From Patescibacteria group bacterium (GTDB taxonomy: Bacteria; Patescibacteriota; Patescibacteriia; 2-12-FULL-60-25): DNA of 64,000 nucleotides. The stretch spans positions 62,001-126,000 of the forward strand of contig JAQTXZ010000003.1 in assembly GCA_028688515.1 (NCBI GenBank), read 5' to 3'. A program made the translations under genes and the position numbers. Positions 17,627 through 26,551 of this stretch are shown piece by piece (the stretch's first letter is position 1; every line of letters begins with the position of its first letter). The notes beneath the pieces are model-generated. The model saw nothing but the letters and a program-made list of their open reading frames with translations. It did no database searches and had not been told where the DNA came from.

Positions 17627-17644
17627 ACCCCGCAAATCCAAATT

Positions 17645-17727
17645 GCAAATAACACATGGCAAATTTCAAGAGTTGTTTTGTTTTGTGCCATAGAGCCTTA
17701 AACTCTTGCTATTTGTTATTTGATGGC
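17645..17727. repeat. AAATAACA/TGTTATTT palindromic repeat
   Basis: Left arm GCAAATAACACATGGCAAAT with CAAGAGTT; right arm AACTCTTGCTATTTGTTATTT. Same family as 25843-25933 and 34834-34900. Confidence 0.65.
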
Positions 17728-17862
17728 CAGCCTTGTAATTCCACCAATTTCATGATAAAACCTTACCGGTTTTGATCGTCGCAACCACTCGCCTACGCTA
17801 TCATCCTACGCTAAAACTACGGATGATCTACGAGCTACGGTGAGTCTTCGAGGAGGGACGCC

Positions 17863-18723
17863 ATGGACGCACTGTTTCAGTCATCACCGCTTTGGATCAG
17901 AATCGGCGTTCCGTACGGAGTCGCCGCGATCATCGCTCTTTTCATTAAGTTCTTTCCCGAGAACTTGCTGTACAAGTTGAGCATCAAACTCCCGTGTTTT
18001 TCGCCCAACTGGATTTCGCTCTGGGGTTTTCTGATCTACTGGATCGGAGGAGCCGGATACATCTACTGCTGGTACAACCTGGTGTCGCAAGCACATCATT
18101 CAGCATTGAATGATCCGCGCACTTGGCTCATCTTTACGGTCTGGCTCAACATCTCAACGATCGGTGCAAGCATGGACACGACCGACGGGACAGTGGCCAG
18201 ACTCTGGAAAAAGCATAGAATCTATCGTAGCCCGCGAGCCAAACGCTTTGGCAAGTACGGAGATCCTGCGTTGGATAAGCTCAAGTATCTTCCAATGATC
18301 GTCTGGTTCTCGCTACGAGGCGTCATCAATCTCTGGGTGACCATTTGGATCGTAGTCTGGGATGTGCTCGGCACGCTGATTCGCAATCCGATCAACATCG
18401 GCGTTCGCATGTGGTGGTCCGCCAAGAAGCGAAGGCAACAGGGACCGCTCAAGTTTTGGATGGATAAGATCGGCCGACGTCTAGCGCGCGGCAGCAAAGC
18501 CACGAACTACGGCAAGACCAAGAGCACCATTCAAGCCATCGGGCTTGCCATCTGCATGCTCTTTCAGGTCTATCTGATGCTAGGCTCCGACATGCCAACC
18601 GCTGTCTACATCTTGGCCGCGGCCCTGGGAGTATTCTCTGTCCTCTCGCGCGTGCGCATCCACAAGCGTGTGGACCGCGTGATCGACGACCCTTCGCTCA
18701 TCTTCGAACCTTCGAAGATTTGA
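17863..18723 (+). CDS. CDP-alcohol phosphatidyltransferase family protein
   Basis: 286 residues. CDP-alcohol signature DxxDGxxAR(x)nGxxxDxxxD: MDTTDGTVARL near 105 and FGKYGDPALDK near 130, with hydrophobic segments either side. Makes a phospholipid head group or an inositol/glycerol-type phosphodiester in the membrane; the acceptor is unknown. Start set by GAGGAGG 8 bases upstream. The loop between motif and C-terminal membrane part is long and basic. A PAP2-type phosphatase follows directly. Confidence 0.88.
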   Translation: MDALFQSSPLWIRIGVPYGVAAIIALFIKFFPENLLYKLSIKLPCFSPNWISLWGFLIYWIGGAGYIYCWYNLVSQAHHSALNDPRTWLIFTVWLNISTIGASMDTTDGTVARLWKKHRIYRSPRAKRFGKYGDPALDKLKYLPMIVWFSLRGVINLWVTIWIVVWDVLGTLIRNPINIGVRMWWSAKKRRQQGPLKFWMDKIGRRLARGSKATNYGKTKSTIQAIGLAICMLFQVYLMLGSDMPTAVYILAAALGVFSVLSRVRIHKRVDRVIDDPSLIFEPSKI

Positions 18724-18724
18724 C

Positions 18725-18748
18725 CCGCCCCTCGGCGGCTCTTTTTTT
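18725..18748 (+). terminator. Terminator after CDP-alcohol transferase
   Basis: CCGCC/GGCGG hairpin, then CTCTTTTTTT. Confidence 0.8.
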
Positions 18749-18815
18749 ACTTTGCTTAAATAAAGCACTTGGTGCAAAATTGAATTATATCCCTGACAAG
18801 ATTCGTAATATAGAT

Positions 18816-19460
18816 ATGCCCAAATTTTTAGCTAAACATCGGGCTCTATGGTCAAAACGGGATTTTACGATTTCTGTTATTTTCGGTTTTTTGACTTTTA
18901 TTGCTAGCTTGGTAGCTAACTTTTTTTCAGGCACTTACGCCAGCTCCAGGGCTAGCAGTTCCGTGACGGATCTGATTTTGAGCAACTTGCCCGTTGTAAA
19001 TTTGGATTTTATTTTCGTGGAAGGCTTTGCGATATTTGCAATCTTGGTCACCCTCATTTGTTTGCTCGAGCCAAAACGCATTCCGTTCGTCTTAAAAACA
19101 GTTGCGCTCTTCATCTTCATTCGCGCAATCGCGGTCTCACTGACGCACATTGGACCATTTCCAACACAAGCGCCGATAGACGAAAGCCGCATCGTCGATT
19201 GGTTCAACTTTACGGGAGATTTGTTTTTTTCCGGCCACACCGGTTTGCCGTTTTTAATGACGCTTATATTTTGGCGCGAAAAAATCCTGCGTTATTTTTT
19301 CCTGACAGTTTCGATCTTGTTTGCATGCGCGGTTCTTTTGGGACACTGGCACTATTCCATCGACGTTTTCGCGGCTTACTTTATCACTCACACGATTTTT
19401 CATATTTCCAAAATCTTTTTCAAAAAAGATTTTCAAAGGCTAAACGAAACCCCGACATGA
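18816..19460 (+). CDS. PAP2-like (sphingomyelin-synthase-type) phosphatase
   Basis: 214 residues from MPKFLAKHRALW, with about six membrane segments. Catalytic motifs SGHTGLPF near 138 and HWHYSIDVFAAYF near 177 match the PAP2_C family, where the first His and the HxxxD dyad act. Likely a lipid phosphatase or head-group transferase, fitting its neighbour. Upstream codons in frame run through the previous terminator, so the internal Met is preferred. Confidence 0.8.
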   Translation: MPKFLAKHRALWSKRDFTISVIFGFLTFIASLVANFFSGTYASSRASSSVTDLILSNLPVVNLDFIFVEGFAIFAILVTLICLLEPKRIPFVLKTVALFIFIRAIAVSLTHIGPFPTQAPIDESRIVDWFNFTGDLFFSGHTGLPFLMTLIFWREKILRYFFLTVSILFACAVLLGHWHYSIDVFAAYFITHTIFHISKIFFKKDFQRLNETPT

Positions 19461-19487
19461 TGTCGGGGTTTGATGTCGGGGTTTGTT
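19447..19487 (+). terminator. Terminator between PAP2 gene and tig
   Basis: AACCCCGACAT/ATGTCGGGGTT hairpin with a duplicated right arm (GATGTCGGGGTTTG). T-tract short; could serve both strands. Confidence 0.65.
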
Positions 19488-19494
19488 GAATAGT

Positions 19495-20877
19495 TTATTC
19501 GTGTTGGCAATCCGGACCGTGAACGTGTTCGCCGTGGTCATGGACATGTTCGGCGTCTTCCTGCGCAAAACGTTCCATGAATTTTTTGTAATCTTTGATG
19601 CCTTTTTCTTTCAAGAACTCTAACGTCTTTCTATTCTTCATGACGGTGTGGACGTAGTCACGGTATTCGGGCGAGCTGATTTGGTCGCGCACGTCTTTAT
19701 CCTGATCTTTCGCGACATCAAGCAGTCGATCGATCTCGTTATCCAATTCCACATCAGTGACTTCGAGTTTATTTTCTTTGGCAATGTTGCGCACATAAAC
19801 CGAGGTCTGCACGCGCTTGATGGCCTGCGGGATAAAATCCAAACGCAACTCGTCGACTGATTTTTTAAGGCTGGATAAATAATCCTCCATGCGTCCGCCG
19901 CGGCTTTCCACGTCGCGTTTGATCTCGTCAACCATGCGTCGCGCTTCTTCTTTGATGAGGATCTCCGGCGTTTCGGTGAAAGACGATTTGTTGACCAGCG
20001 TTTCGAGCAATTCAACTTCCGCTTTATCCATGGCATGCCTGTCGTTTTCCGACTGCATGTTCTTTTTGAGCAAATCGCGCAATGCTTGCAGGTTTTCGAG
20101 ACCAAGACTCTTGGCAAATTCGTCGTTCACTTCCGGAAGTTTGATTTCGTAAACGTCGTTGACCGTTACGTCAAAATCAATTTCCTGGCCGGCGTAAATC
20201 TTTTGAAAATGTTCTTTGGGGAACGGCAGTTTAAACTCTTTGTGATCGCCCTTCTTTAATCCAATCAACTGATCGGCGAACTTGGGAATATAATGTTCCT
20301 CGGTCAAATAAACGCGATAGCTTTTTGCGACTCCGCCTTCCAATACAACATTGTCTTTCTTCATCTCAAGATCGATGATCATCATGCTGCTTTTGTCTGC
20401 CGGCGCATCCGTTATAACTTCTTGATGGCGCATCTTTCGTAAATCCTCGACCGCTTTGTCAATTTCGTCTGCGGTGACATCTTTGCTTTTCAGCTCAATA
20501 AAAGGTTCTGAGATAACTTCGATCTTTTGCATCGCGGGCATGACTGCGACCGTGCACGTAAACTTCATGTCAGCGCCGGGCGTCAACTGGTCGACGGCAA
20601 CTTCCGGAGAGCCGACGGTTTCCAAGTTTTGTTGCAAAACACTTTTTACAAACCAAGCTTTAACAATACGCTCAAGCGCCATTTCCCAAATCGCCATCTC
20701 GCCGACAGCTTTTTTGACTTCCGTATAAGGCGCTTTGCCTGGGCGAAAACCCGGAATGGTTTTATGTTCGCTGATATCTGAAACAGCCTGGTCGATATAA
20801 GGCTGCGCCTCTTCGGCCGTGACCGTAAATTTTAGCTCGACTTTTGAGCCCGGTAATTGGTTGATTGTTGGTTCCAT
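19495..20877 (-). CDS. tig: Trigger factor (ribosome-associated chaperone)
   Basis: 460 residues. The ribosome-docking signature GFRPGKAP lies near residue 43, a PPIase-like middle domain at ~150-245, and a long helical C-terminal domain. The last 20 residues form a His-rich tail (EHVHDHGEHVHGPDC), as in some metal-binding bacterial trigger factors. Starts MEPTINQLPGSKVEL. Folds nascent chains at the exit tunnel. Confidence 0.93.
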   Translation of the reverse strand: MEPTINQLPGSKVELKFTVTAEEAQPYIDQAVSDISEHKTIPGFRPGKAPYTEVKKAVGEMAIWEMALERIVKAWFVKSVLQQNLETVGSPEVAVDQLTPGADMKFTCTVAVMPAMQKIEVISEPFIELKSKDVTADEIDKAVEDLRKMRHQEVITDAPADKSSMMIIDLEMKKDNVVLEGGVAKSYRVYLTEEHYIPKFADQLIGLKKGDHKEFKLPFPKEHFQKIYAGQEIDFDVTVNDVYEIKLPEVNDEFAKSLGLENLQALRDLLKKNMQSENDRHAMDKAEVELLETLVNKSSFTETPEILIKEEARRMVDEIKRDVESRGGRMEDYLSSLKKSVDELRLDFIPQAIKRVQTSVYVRNIAKENKLEVTDVELDNEIDRLLDVAKDQDKDVRDQISSPEYRDYVHTVMKNRKTLEFLKEKGIKDYKKFMERFAQEDAEHVHDHGEHVHGPDCQHE

Positions 20878-20967
20878 ACTTCGACTTTGCTCAGTATGCC
20901 CTGATTAAATAGATGGGCATAGTTTGAGGAGTTTAGCTAAAAACAGCCTGACGGTCAAGAACTAAAA

Positions 20968-21026
20968 ACTAACAACTGACAACTTACAAGAGTTGCTTAG
21001 TTGCTCTTGTTAGTTGTTAGTTGTCA
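20968..21026. repeat. Palindromic repeat, ACTAACAACTGACAA family
   Basis: Left arm ACTAACAACTGACAACTTAC then AAGAG; centre TTGCTTAGTTG; right arm CTCTTGTTAGTTGTTAGTTG. Lies between tig and the M23 gene. Confidence 0.85.
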
Positions 21027-21029
21027 GTC

Positions 21030-22490
21030 CTATCTTATATACAACAGCGGATTGACGCGCTTACCGTTGACGTAAACCTCGAAGTGTAAGTGCGAACCGG
21101 TGGAACGGCCCGTCGATCCCATCATGGCAATGACTTGGCCGCGATGAACCGTGTCGCCGGCTTTGACAAAAAGTTTTGAAGCATGGCCGTAACGGGTTTT
21201 TATGCCGTTCGGATGATCTATCAAAACCATCAAGCCGTAACCGCCGCTGTTCCAACCGGAAACTTCTACAACGCCATCCTCTGCCGCATACAAAGGCGAA
21301 GTGAAGTCGCCATCAACATCAAGACCGGTATGCTTCCAGCCATAGTATTGAGTAATAACGTGACCACTGGTCGGCCAAAGCAATTTTGTTTTTATCGCGT
21401 TAGGCCTCTCTACGACATCTGAAGGTTTTTTAGTCGGGTTTGCTGTCTGAGGCACTGAAACCGAAGACGCTCCAGGCTCTGACAAGCGCGTTGCAGCCTC
21501 CTTACTGTTGCCGACAGCCAGTATTCTCGTTTGTTCGATCGCCGCCGGTTGCCCACCGGGGACTACCAATGCCATGCCGACTTTTACCTGACCTTCCGCC
21601 AGATTATTTTGCTGAGCAATTTCATCCGCATCAGCACCGTAACGATTGGCGATTGCAATTAAAGTATCTCCCTTTTTTACGGTTGCCAGCACGCCGGAAA
21701 CCGGTAGAATCTTCAAACTGTCTCCCGGTCTGATATATTGGCGTTCAGTTAAGTTATTGGCCCAAAGTATCGTTCCGACATTTATGCTGTAATCATTTGC
21801 GATACTGCCCAATGTGTCGCCTTCTTTAACAATATACGTTTCAATACTTTGACGCTTGGGCTTGATCGTGGCATTTTCTTCTGCTTTGTGATCCATCGGC
21901 GTCAAAGCCAAAGTACCGGGCATGTTGGATGTTACATCGCTCGGCTCGTCGGTAACTTGAGTGTAATCAAAATCAATATGCGGGATTGCGGCGATGGTGC
22001 CGGCGCTAAGACGATCCTCGCCGGGTTTAACGTTTTCCGCAACGGCTTGTTCGCTTACAATTTCGGCATCGCCGCTCGTCATTAAATTATAAAGCAAGCT
22101 ATGTTTGCCAATGTCTTGAGCCAAAACCTGACGAGCTTGTAAGTTTGACCATATGGTAACCGTTGAAACTATGAGGATTGCGAAATGAAACAAATATCTA
22201 TTGGTAACAAAAAACAAAATAAAGCCTCTGGCAGGCAAAGATAATCTCTGTAATTTTAGCTTGCCAAGAACAGCCACTTGATAAATCGGCAATACGATAT
22301 ACTTAATGATCCATTTGCCGACAGGATATATCAGTGGCCAAAGTATTCTCACAAAAAAATATTCAAGGCCTTTTTTCAGTGCCCGAATGCCGCGCATGAC
22401 TTTAATGCCGGCAGAGGTTAAAAATGGTGATGGGGGGTTATTAGATATATAGCCTCCGATTAAGACCCATGTTCTAGCCAAATTATGCAA
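21030..22490 (-). CDS. M23 metallopeptidase with two LysM domains
   Basis: 486 residues using a TTG start at 22490; an ATG at 22397 is the alternative. Membrane-proximal helices (~55-125), two LysM repeats (~215-260 and ~265-310: YIVKEGDTLGSIANDYS, VKKGDTLIAIANRYG), then an M23/LytM domain (~370-486) with HTGLDVDGDF and HLHFEVYVNG carrying zinc ligands. Cleaves peptidoglycan cross-links at the cell surface. The residues after the TTG (YISNNPPSPFLTSAGIK) look conserved-like, favouring the longer start. Confidence 0.9.
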   Translation of the reverse strand: MHNLARTWVLIGGYISNNPPSPFLTSAGIKVMRGIRALKKGLEYFFVRILWPLIYPVGKWIIKYIVLPIYQVAVLGKLKLQRLSLPARGFILFFVTNRYLFHFAILIVSTVTIWSNLQARQVLAQDIGKHSLLYNLMTSGDAEIVSEQAVAENVKPGEDRLSAGTIAAIPHIDFDYTQVTDEPSDVTSNMPGTLALTPMDHKAEENATIKPKRQSIETYIVKEGDTLGSIANDYSINVGTILWANNLTERQYIRPGDSLKILPVSGVLATVKKGDTLIAIANRYGADADEIAQQNNLAEGQVKVGMALVVPGGQPAAIEQTRILAVGNSKEAATRLSEPGASSVSVPQTANPTKKPSDVVERPNAIKTKLLWPTSGHVITQYYGWKHTGLDVDGDFTSPLYAAEDGVVEVSGWNSGGYGLMVLIDHPNGIKTRYGHASKLFVKAGDTVHRGQVIAMMGSTGRSTGSHLHFEVYVNGKRVNPLLYIR

Positions 22491-22650
22491 TTACAACCTG
22501 ATTTTGACCAAAAAACGTGTCTGTTTAGCCAAATTTCTTTACAATCGACATTGTATAGAGGACTTCTAAACTAGCAAAAGCTAGGCCTGATGTCAATCAA
22601 ATTTTACACATTTTTGTCAGCCGCTTGACAGACATCAAATACATGGCTTA

Positions 22651-22678
22651 TTTAAGCCAAATTTTGAGCGCACAACAT
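22651..22678. repeat. Inverted-repeat arm, left of four-helix-bundle gene
   Basis: 28 bases pairing with 23221-23248, 25 of 28 identical (core AAATTTTGAGCGC). All three differences become G-U pairs in RNA of the gene-sense (minus) strand. Confidence 0.85.
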
Positions 22679-22683
22679 AAAAC

Positions 22684-23112
22684 TCATGCTGCTACCGGCA
22701 CAACAACGGGCTCGATCGATCGTTCAACCGCTGATTGCACATTCACTTCTTTTGGTTTGGGATGTTCCATGGAATAAATCAAACTCGAAAGAAGTTTTTG
22801 AATTAACGTGTTTGCTTCTTTTAATCTTTGCAACTCCTCGGCGTGCTTTGGATGCAATTCCTGCAACAACAACAGATAAGTTTCACACTCAGCCGAGTTT
22901 CCATTGGCGTAGTTCAGACATCTGATAAAATCCTTACCCCGCTTGCGCTGGCCTTCGGCAATATGCGCCGGCATGGCCACGGCCGCGCGGCACAGATGAG
23001 ATGCAACGCCGTATTTATCTTCCGTTGGCAAAGTTTTTGTTAAGGCGTAAGCACTTTTTGCAAAGTCAAAACTTTGCTGCCAAACGACAAGGTCGCGAAA
23101 TGATTGATACAT
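22684..23112 (-). CDS. Four-helix-bundle protein (S23/IVP-like)
   Basis: 142 residues. Family pattern: FRDLVVWQQSFDFAKSAYAL at the start, LCRAAVAMPAHIAEGQRKRG in the middle, FIRCLNYANGNSAECETYLL after. The family is named for proteins encoded in 23S rRNA intervening sequences; its molecular role is unknown. The C-terminal ~25 residues (VERSIEPVVVPVAA) are an extra tail. The gene is enclosed by a 28-base inverted repeat. Confidence 0.9.
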   Translation of the reverse strand: MYQSFRDLVVWQQSFDFAKSAYALTKTLPTEDKYGVASHLCRAAVAMPAHIAEGQRKRGKDFIRCLNYANGNSAECETYLLLLQELHPKHAEELQRLKEANTLIQKLLSSLIYSMEHPKPKEVNVQSAVERSIEPVVVPVAA

Positions 23113-23121
23113 AGTTTTTTT

Positions 23122-23155
23122 AATTACGAATTACAAATTACGAATTACAAATTAA
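23122..23155. repeat. TTACGAATTACAAATTA repeat
   Basis: Tandem words AATTACGAATTACAAATTA. A similar stretch lies at 25738-25775. Confidence 0.6.
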
Positions 23156-23220
23156 GGAGTTTCAACACATAACACATATCACATAACATCTAAACCGTTC
23201 CATGCTACGTGCTCCCTGGC

Positions 23221-23248
23221 ATGTTGCGCGCTCAAAATTTAGCTCAAA
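23221..23248. repeat. Inverted-repeat arm, right of four-helix-bundle gene
   Basis: Partner of 22651-22678. Preceded at 23165-23220 by TAACACATATCACATAACAT-type words. Confidence 0.85.
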
Positions 23249-23270
23249 TTGTCAAAAGAACTTTCTGTTT

Positions 23271-24803
23271 TTAGTTTGCTTCGACTTGCTGGCGATACTG
23301 TAAAGCCTCTGCCACGTGCGACTGCTCTATCACGTCTGACGATTCCAAATCGGCAATAGTCTGCGAGACGCGCAGCACTCTAAAATAAGACCTGGCGGAA
23401 AGATGAAAGCGATCTGCAGCCTGACGCATCAATTTTTGAGCCTCTGGCGATTGAATCAGATATTTCCGAATTTGATCGCTGCGCAGCTCCGAATTTGTCA
23501 GCGCTTTTATTTTGTCTTGCCGCGCAGTTTGTCGGTCGCGCGCTGCCTGAACTCTGTTGCGAATACTTTGACTCGATTCTCCGTTCTCGATCTTTACCAG
23601 ATCTGACGTCAAAACGCGCGGCACACTGACTTTTAAATCAATACGATCCAAAATCGGACCGCTGACTTTTTTTGAATAACGCAGCGCGATCATCGGTGAA
23701 CAAGTGCACGCCCTTTCCGGATCAGATGCATAACCGCACGGGCAAGGGTTCATGGCGGCAACCAAAATAAAACGCGCCGGGAAACACACGGTGCCAAGCG
23801 CGCGCGAAACGGACACGAATCCGTCCTCGAGCGGCTGGCGCAAGTTTTCCAAAACTTGGCGCGTAAACTCCGGAAACTCGTCCAAAAACAAAACTCCGCG
23901 ATGCGCCAAAGAGACTTCGCCCGGACGCGGATGCGTTCCGCCGCCGACCAAAGCAGCGCCGCTCGCAGTGTGGTGCGGAGAGCGAAACGGCCGAGATAAA
24001 CACAAACCGTCGCGCGACAAAATACCGGCAACGGAATGGATGCGCGTAACCTCGAGAGTCTCGTCGCGAGTAAGCGATGGCAATATTCCAGGCAAAGCGC
24101 GCGCAAGCATTGTTTTGCCGGAACCCGGCGGACCCGAAAGAAGAATGTTGTGCGCCCCGGCAGCCGCAATCTCCAAAGCACGTTTAGCTTGGTTTTGACC
24201 CTTAACTTCCGCGAAATCCAAAACTCGCGCATCTTGCAAAACATTGCCAATGTCAACCGTTGGAAAAATCGACATCACTTCGGCGCCACTCAAATGGTCC
24301 ACGACTTGTTTTAAGTTTTGCGCAGCAAAAACCTTAACTCCGTTTACCAGCGCCGCCTCGCGGGCATTTTCCGCAGGAACTATCAACTCTTGATTGTCTG
24401 TTCTTTGTGCAAACATGGAAACAGACAAGGCGCCGTGTACCGGACGCAAGCTTCCGTCCAAGCCAAGCTCGCCGACCATCACAGGCCAACCGTTTTTAGG
24501 TTCATCCAACTGTTCGGACGCGACCAAAAGCGAAATCGCCAACGGCAAATCATAACCGGATCCGCCTTTGCGAATGTCCGCTGGCGCCAGGTTGATTGTC
24601 ACGCGAGTCGGCGGAAAATGCAGACCGCTGCGTTTCATGGCGCTCCTCACTCTTTCGCGCGCCTCTTGCACGGCCGTATCCGGCAAACCCACAACCATAA
24701 ATGCCGGCAAACCAAAAGATATATCCGCTTCGACCGAAACCGCGTACGCGTCCAAACCGATGATTGCAGCAGTGGGAATAGGCATATATATACCCGGTTC
24801 CAT
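23271..24803 (-). CDS. comM: YifB/ComM family Mg-chelatase-like AAA ATPase
   Basis: 510 residues. N-terminal Lon-S5-like domain (SFGLPAFMVVGLPDTAVQEA near 30), Walker A SGPPGSGKTMLARALPG near 218, SPHHTASGAALVGGG, Walker B GVLFLDEFPEF near 300, zinc cysteines NPCPCGY..CTC near 355, and C-terminal lid. ComM is a hexameric branch-migration helicase in natural transformation. The start region is copied at 15704-15724. Confidence 0.93.
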   Translation of the reverse strand: MEPGIYMPIPTAAIIGLDAYAVSVEADISFGLPAFMVVGLPDTAVQEARERVRSAMKRSGLHFPPTRVTINLAPADIRKGGSGYDLPLAISLLVASEQLDEPKNGWPVMVGELGLDGSLRPVHGALSVSMFAQRTDNQELIVPAENAREAALVNGVKVFAAQNLKQVVDHLSGAEVMSIFPTVDIGNVLQDARVLDFAEVKGQNQAKRALEIAAAGAHNILLSGPPGSGKTMLARALPGILPSLTRDETLEVTRIHSVAGILSRDGLCLSRPFRSPHHTASGAALVGGGTHPRPGEVSLAHRGVLFLDEFPEFTRQVLENLRQPLEDGFVSVSRALGTVCFPARFILVAAMNPCPCGYASDPERACTCSPMIALRYSKKVSGPILDRIDLKVSVPRVLTSDLVKIENGESSQSIRNRVQAARDRQTARQDKIKALTNSELRSDQIRKYLIQSPEAQKLMRQAADRFHLSARSYFRVLRVSQTIADLESSDVIEQSHVAEALQYRQQVEAN

Positions 24804-24865
24804 ATATAAAAAAACCTGGCAAGCGCATTGACAGTTGTGACTTTAACTTCAATTTTTCCGCTCAA

Positions 24866-25366
24866 CTATCTTTCAATTTTTGTTTGCGTTTCGTGACAAT
24901 CCACATCCTTATTTTCGATTTTTCTCACAAATTGACCGATTGCGTACATAATCAGACCGATTGTGATGAACGCGTCCGAGAAATTGATGATTGAAGTTTT
25001 AAAAAACATCAACCAATCAAATACGTAAACATAGGTCACGCGATCATAAAGATTTCCGAGTGCGCCGCCCAAAACAAGGCAAAGCGCAATAAAATCCATG
25101 CGGCGGTTGTATTTTAAAGCATCAAAAAGTCCGTAAGCCAAAACACCCAAAGCCAACAAACTGAACAATAAAATTAGAATTCTCGGGATGGCCAGGTTTC
25201 CCAGCAATCCAAAGTTGTGATGAATTGTGATTTCCAGCCACGAAAAAAACGCAGGGCCCTGCCTGACAGCGCCTTTCATGACTGCCATTTTAGTCACTCG
25301 GTCCGCAAGCAGCGCTCCCGCGCCAACCGACAAGCCGAGGACGGCTGTCAGTTTATCTATCTTCAC
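24866..25366 (-). CDS. lspA: Lipoprotein signal peptidase (SPase II)
   Basis: 166 residues, four membrane segments. Catalytic Asp motifs: GGALGNLYDRVTYVYVFDWL near 115 and INFSDAFITIG near 138. Cleaves prolipoproteins after lipidation. Start overlaps the dksA-like stop (ATGA). The C-terminus has a short charged tail. Confidence 0.93.
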   Translation of the reverse strand: MKIDKLTAVLGLSVGAGALLADRVTKMAVMKGAVRQGPAFFSWLEITIHHNFGLLGNLAIPRILILLFSLLALGVLAYGLFDALKYNRRMDFIALCLVLGGALGNLYDRVTYVYVFDWLMFFKTSIINFSDAFITIGLIMYAIGQFVRKIENKDVDCHETQTKIER

Positions 25367-25728
25367 ATTTCTTGGGTTAGAACCTTTTTGCAGGCGATGC
25401 AGCTGGATGATGCAGGGCGGGCTTCGAGACGCTTTTCATCAATCTCTTTGCCGCAATATTTGCAAATGCCATACTGGCCTTTCTCGATCATTTCCAAAGC
25501 TTTTTTAACATCTTTCAATTCCGCTTCCATACGAGCTTCAACAGAAAGCATATCAACAAACTCCGTCACCTCTGCAGCATTATCCTCTTCAGAATTACTT
25601 TGCGATTCCGGATAATCAACATCCGGCTTGTTAGGATCTTTGGAACCTAAATCGGTCAGCTCTTGAATAAGCCGCTGTTCTTCTTCCAAAAGCAATCCTT
25701 TAAAATGTTCTGTTTTTTGAGTATCCAT
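25363..25728 (-). CDS. DksA/TraR-type zinc-finger protein
   Basis: 121 residues from MDTQKTEHFKGLL. N-terminal coiled coil with acidic segment (LSVEARMEAELKDVKKALEMI), then the C4 finger CKYCGKEIDEKRLEARP and CIAC. DksA-type proteins bind the RNA polymerase secondary channel; some are only finger proteins. Coupled to lspA, a common arrangement. Confidence 0.9.
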   Translation of the reverse strand: MDTQKTEHFKGLLLEEEQRLIQELTDLGSKDPNKPDVDYPESQSNSEEDNAAEVTEFVDMLSVEARMEAELKDVKKALEMIEKGQYGICKYCGKEIDEKRLEARPASSSCIACKKVLTQEM

Positions 25729-25737
25729 AGTTTTAAA

Positions 25738-25775
25738 CAATTACGAATGCCAAATTACGAATTACGAATCAATGT
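25738..25775. repeat. AATTACGAAT-type repeat
   Basis: AATTACGAATGCCAAATTAC followed by GAATTACGAATC, upstream of the dksA-like gene. Confidence 0.55.
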
Positions 25776-25842
25776 TTGATATCATTATATCGCAAGTAGG
25801 ATACATGAGGACAGATAAACGAGCAAGGGCGGGTCTCTGCTC

Positions 25843-25933
25843 GAAATAGCAAATGGCAAATGGCAAGAGTTATTGAGCAAAATAACAATCAACTATATGA
25901 CTCTTGATATTTACTATGTGCTATTTGATATTT
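25843..25933. repeat. AAATAGCAAATGGCAA palindromic repeat
   Basis: Left arm CGAAATAGCAAATGGCAAA with GGCAAGAG; right arm CTCTTGATATTTACTATGTG and CTATTTGATATTT. Central ~30 bases differ from other copies. Confidence 0.6.
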
Positions 25934-25980
25934 ATCCGGGAATTTTAAAAGGCCATGAACTGCCCTAATTTTTTAAATAA

Positions 25981-26545
25981 GTGGCGTCATGGCCTTCAGC
26001 CAAGACGCGGATCCTGATCGTTGCACGACGAATCACTCTTGTTCAGGGAGTGACATTACAGATGTCGATAACGAAAAAAGTGGATACTTGCGTGTCTCTT
26101 GGCTGTAAGAGAAGCACTGCTGGTTCATCCCAATCCTGGCACTACTCCGAGACCTGCATAGGCCTCATAGTGGAGTGTAGCCTTATAGTACCCGCGAAGG
26201 GCACAGTTTTTGGATTTGATTTTAGATTTCGGTTGTTTTGGCGTTTTTTGCGCAGACTTTGCAAAGCAAAATCAGAACAAAGAACGCCAAAACGGGATCG
26301 AGATAATCCATGCGATGGACATTCATGTGAACAGGCCATGATAAGCCCATCTTTTTTTAAGCAGTTAAGGTTCGATGAGGTGGTCCGGCTATGCTTGCCG
26401 ACGTGACAAAGACCACGGAAGTGGCTTTGCCTGTGCCTTGCGGCTGTTTGACTGAAAAAAGATCGTTTGGCTCGCGATCAACGAACCGACTTACAAAGAA
26501 CGATCTAAGGTACGAACTGAAAGTGCAAACTATCTAAAAGAACGT
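25981..26545 (-). ncRNA. Candidate structured RNA, unknown family
   Basis: A 560-base stretch without a credible gene but with successive inverted repeats: 25984-25988/26004-26008, 26034-26038/26048-26052, 26052-26056/26062-26066, 26138-26148/26172-26182, 26236-26245/26283-26292 (TTTTGGCGTT/AACGCCAAAA), 26408-26416/26421-26428, and 26460-26467/26499-26506 (AGATCGTT/AACGATCT). A strong minus-strand promoter points into it. It does not show RNase P, tmRNA, SRP or 6S consensus blocks. On the minus strand the first hairpin is followed by TTTTTT (26455-26460), so a short ~90-base RNA is also possible. Confidence 0.4.
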
Positions 26546-26551
26546 ATAATC

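Noticed and set aside
25981-26406. A 141-residue plus-strand frame
   Set aside because: No ribosome site, unusual composition, and it runs through several hairpins; a structured RNA or non-coding DNA explains the region better.
25981-26545. RNase P RNA, tmRNA or SRP RNA as identity of the structured region
   Set aside because: The conserved blocks of these RNAs were looked for on both strands and not found.
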